From an uncultured Rikenellaceae bacterium (lineage in GTDB: Bacteria > Bacteroidota > Bacteroidia > Bacteroidales > Rikenellaceae), in contig CAMTOL010000125.1 of NCBI GenBank assembly GCA_947074135.1, positions 1 to 6,836 on the forward strand: 6,836 nucleotides of DNA, in the 5' to 3' direction. Shown here piece after piece: positions 6,787-6,836 of this stretch (positions within the stretch are counted from its first letter, which is position 1; every line of letters begins with the position of its first letter). The notes beneath the pieces were generated by a model. The model worked only from the letters and a program-made list of their open reading frames with translations. It did not search any database and had not been told where the DNA came from. A program made the position numbers and the translations under genes.

Positions 6787-6836
6787 ATTAACGATTTCAA
6801 TTCTTTCAATTTTATTGCTTATTCTTTTTACATTAT
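6787..6836. other. AT-rich flank with no recognised feature
   Basis: These 50 bases are AT-rich with two short TTTCAATT repeats (6795-6802, 6804-6811). I see no hairpin with a T-run, so no terminator for the GH16 gene is visible before the window ends, and no start of a further gene. Confidence 0.5.

Overview
The window reads as chromosomal DNA of a member of the Bacteroidota, probably Bacteroidales. This is an inference from several signs. None of the three genes has a convincing Shine-Dalgarno sequence. Two upstream regions carry matches to the Bacteroidota -33/-7 promoter (TTTG, about 20 nt, TAnnTTTG). Two products are exported glycoside hydrolases of types common in that phylum, with signal peptides ending at Ala-Gln. 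The base composition is AT-leaning. I cannot name a genus.

Layout, all genes on the plus strand. Positions 1-160 hold a possible 3' scrap of an upstream gene and then a promoter region with an 18-bp palindrome between its -33 and -7 boxes. Positions 161-1981 encode an exported GH2 enzyme that resembles beta-glucuronidase and carries the NxK uronate-binding motif. A weak hairpin and a candidate promoter fill the 90-135 bp gap. Positions 2117-5527 (or from a TTG at 2072) encode a long PutA, the bifunctional proline dehydrogenase/glutamate-semialdehyde dehydrogenase, without a DNA-binding domain. A near-ideal intrinsic terminator (5552-5588) closes it. After 305 bp with no gene but a perfect TAnnTTTG element, 5833-6786 encodes an exported GH16 glycanase. 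Its last 27 codons look like translated intergenic DNA and may reflect loss of the stop codon by a one-base deletion. The remaining 50 bp are AT-rich and empty.

The genes do not form an obvious single pathway. The two hydrolases act outside the cytoplasm on polysaccharide (GH16, endo-acting) and on oligosaccharide ends (GH2, exo-acting). PutA burns proline to glutamate in the cytoplasm, feeding electrons to quinone and NAD. Each gene appears to have its own promoter, and the terminator after putA argues against an operon. There is no susC/susD pair, so this is not a recognisable polysaccharide utilisation locus within the window. I found no mobile element, CRISPR array, tRNA or rRNA, and no clearly new system. 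The most useful leads are the palindrome in the promoter spacer, the NxK motif of the GH2 protein, and the suspect 3' end of the GH16 gene.
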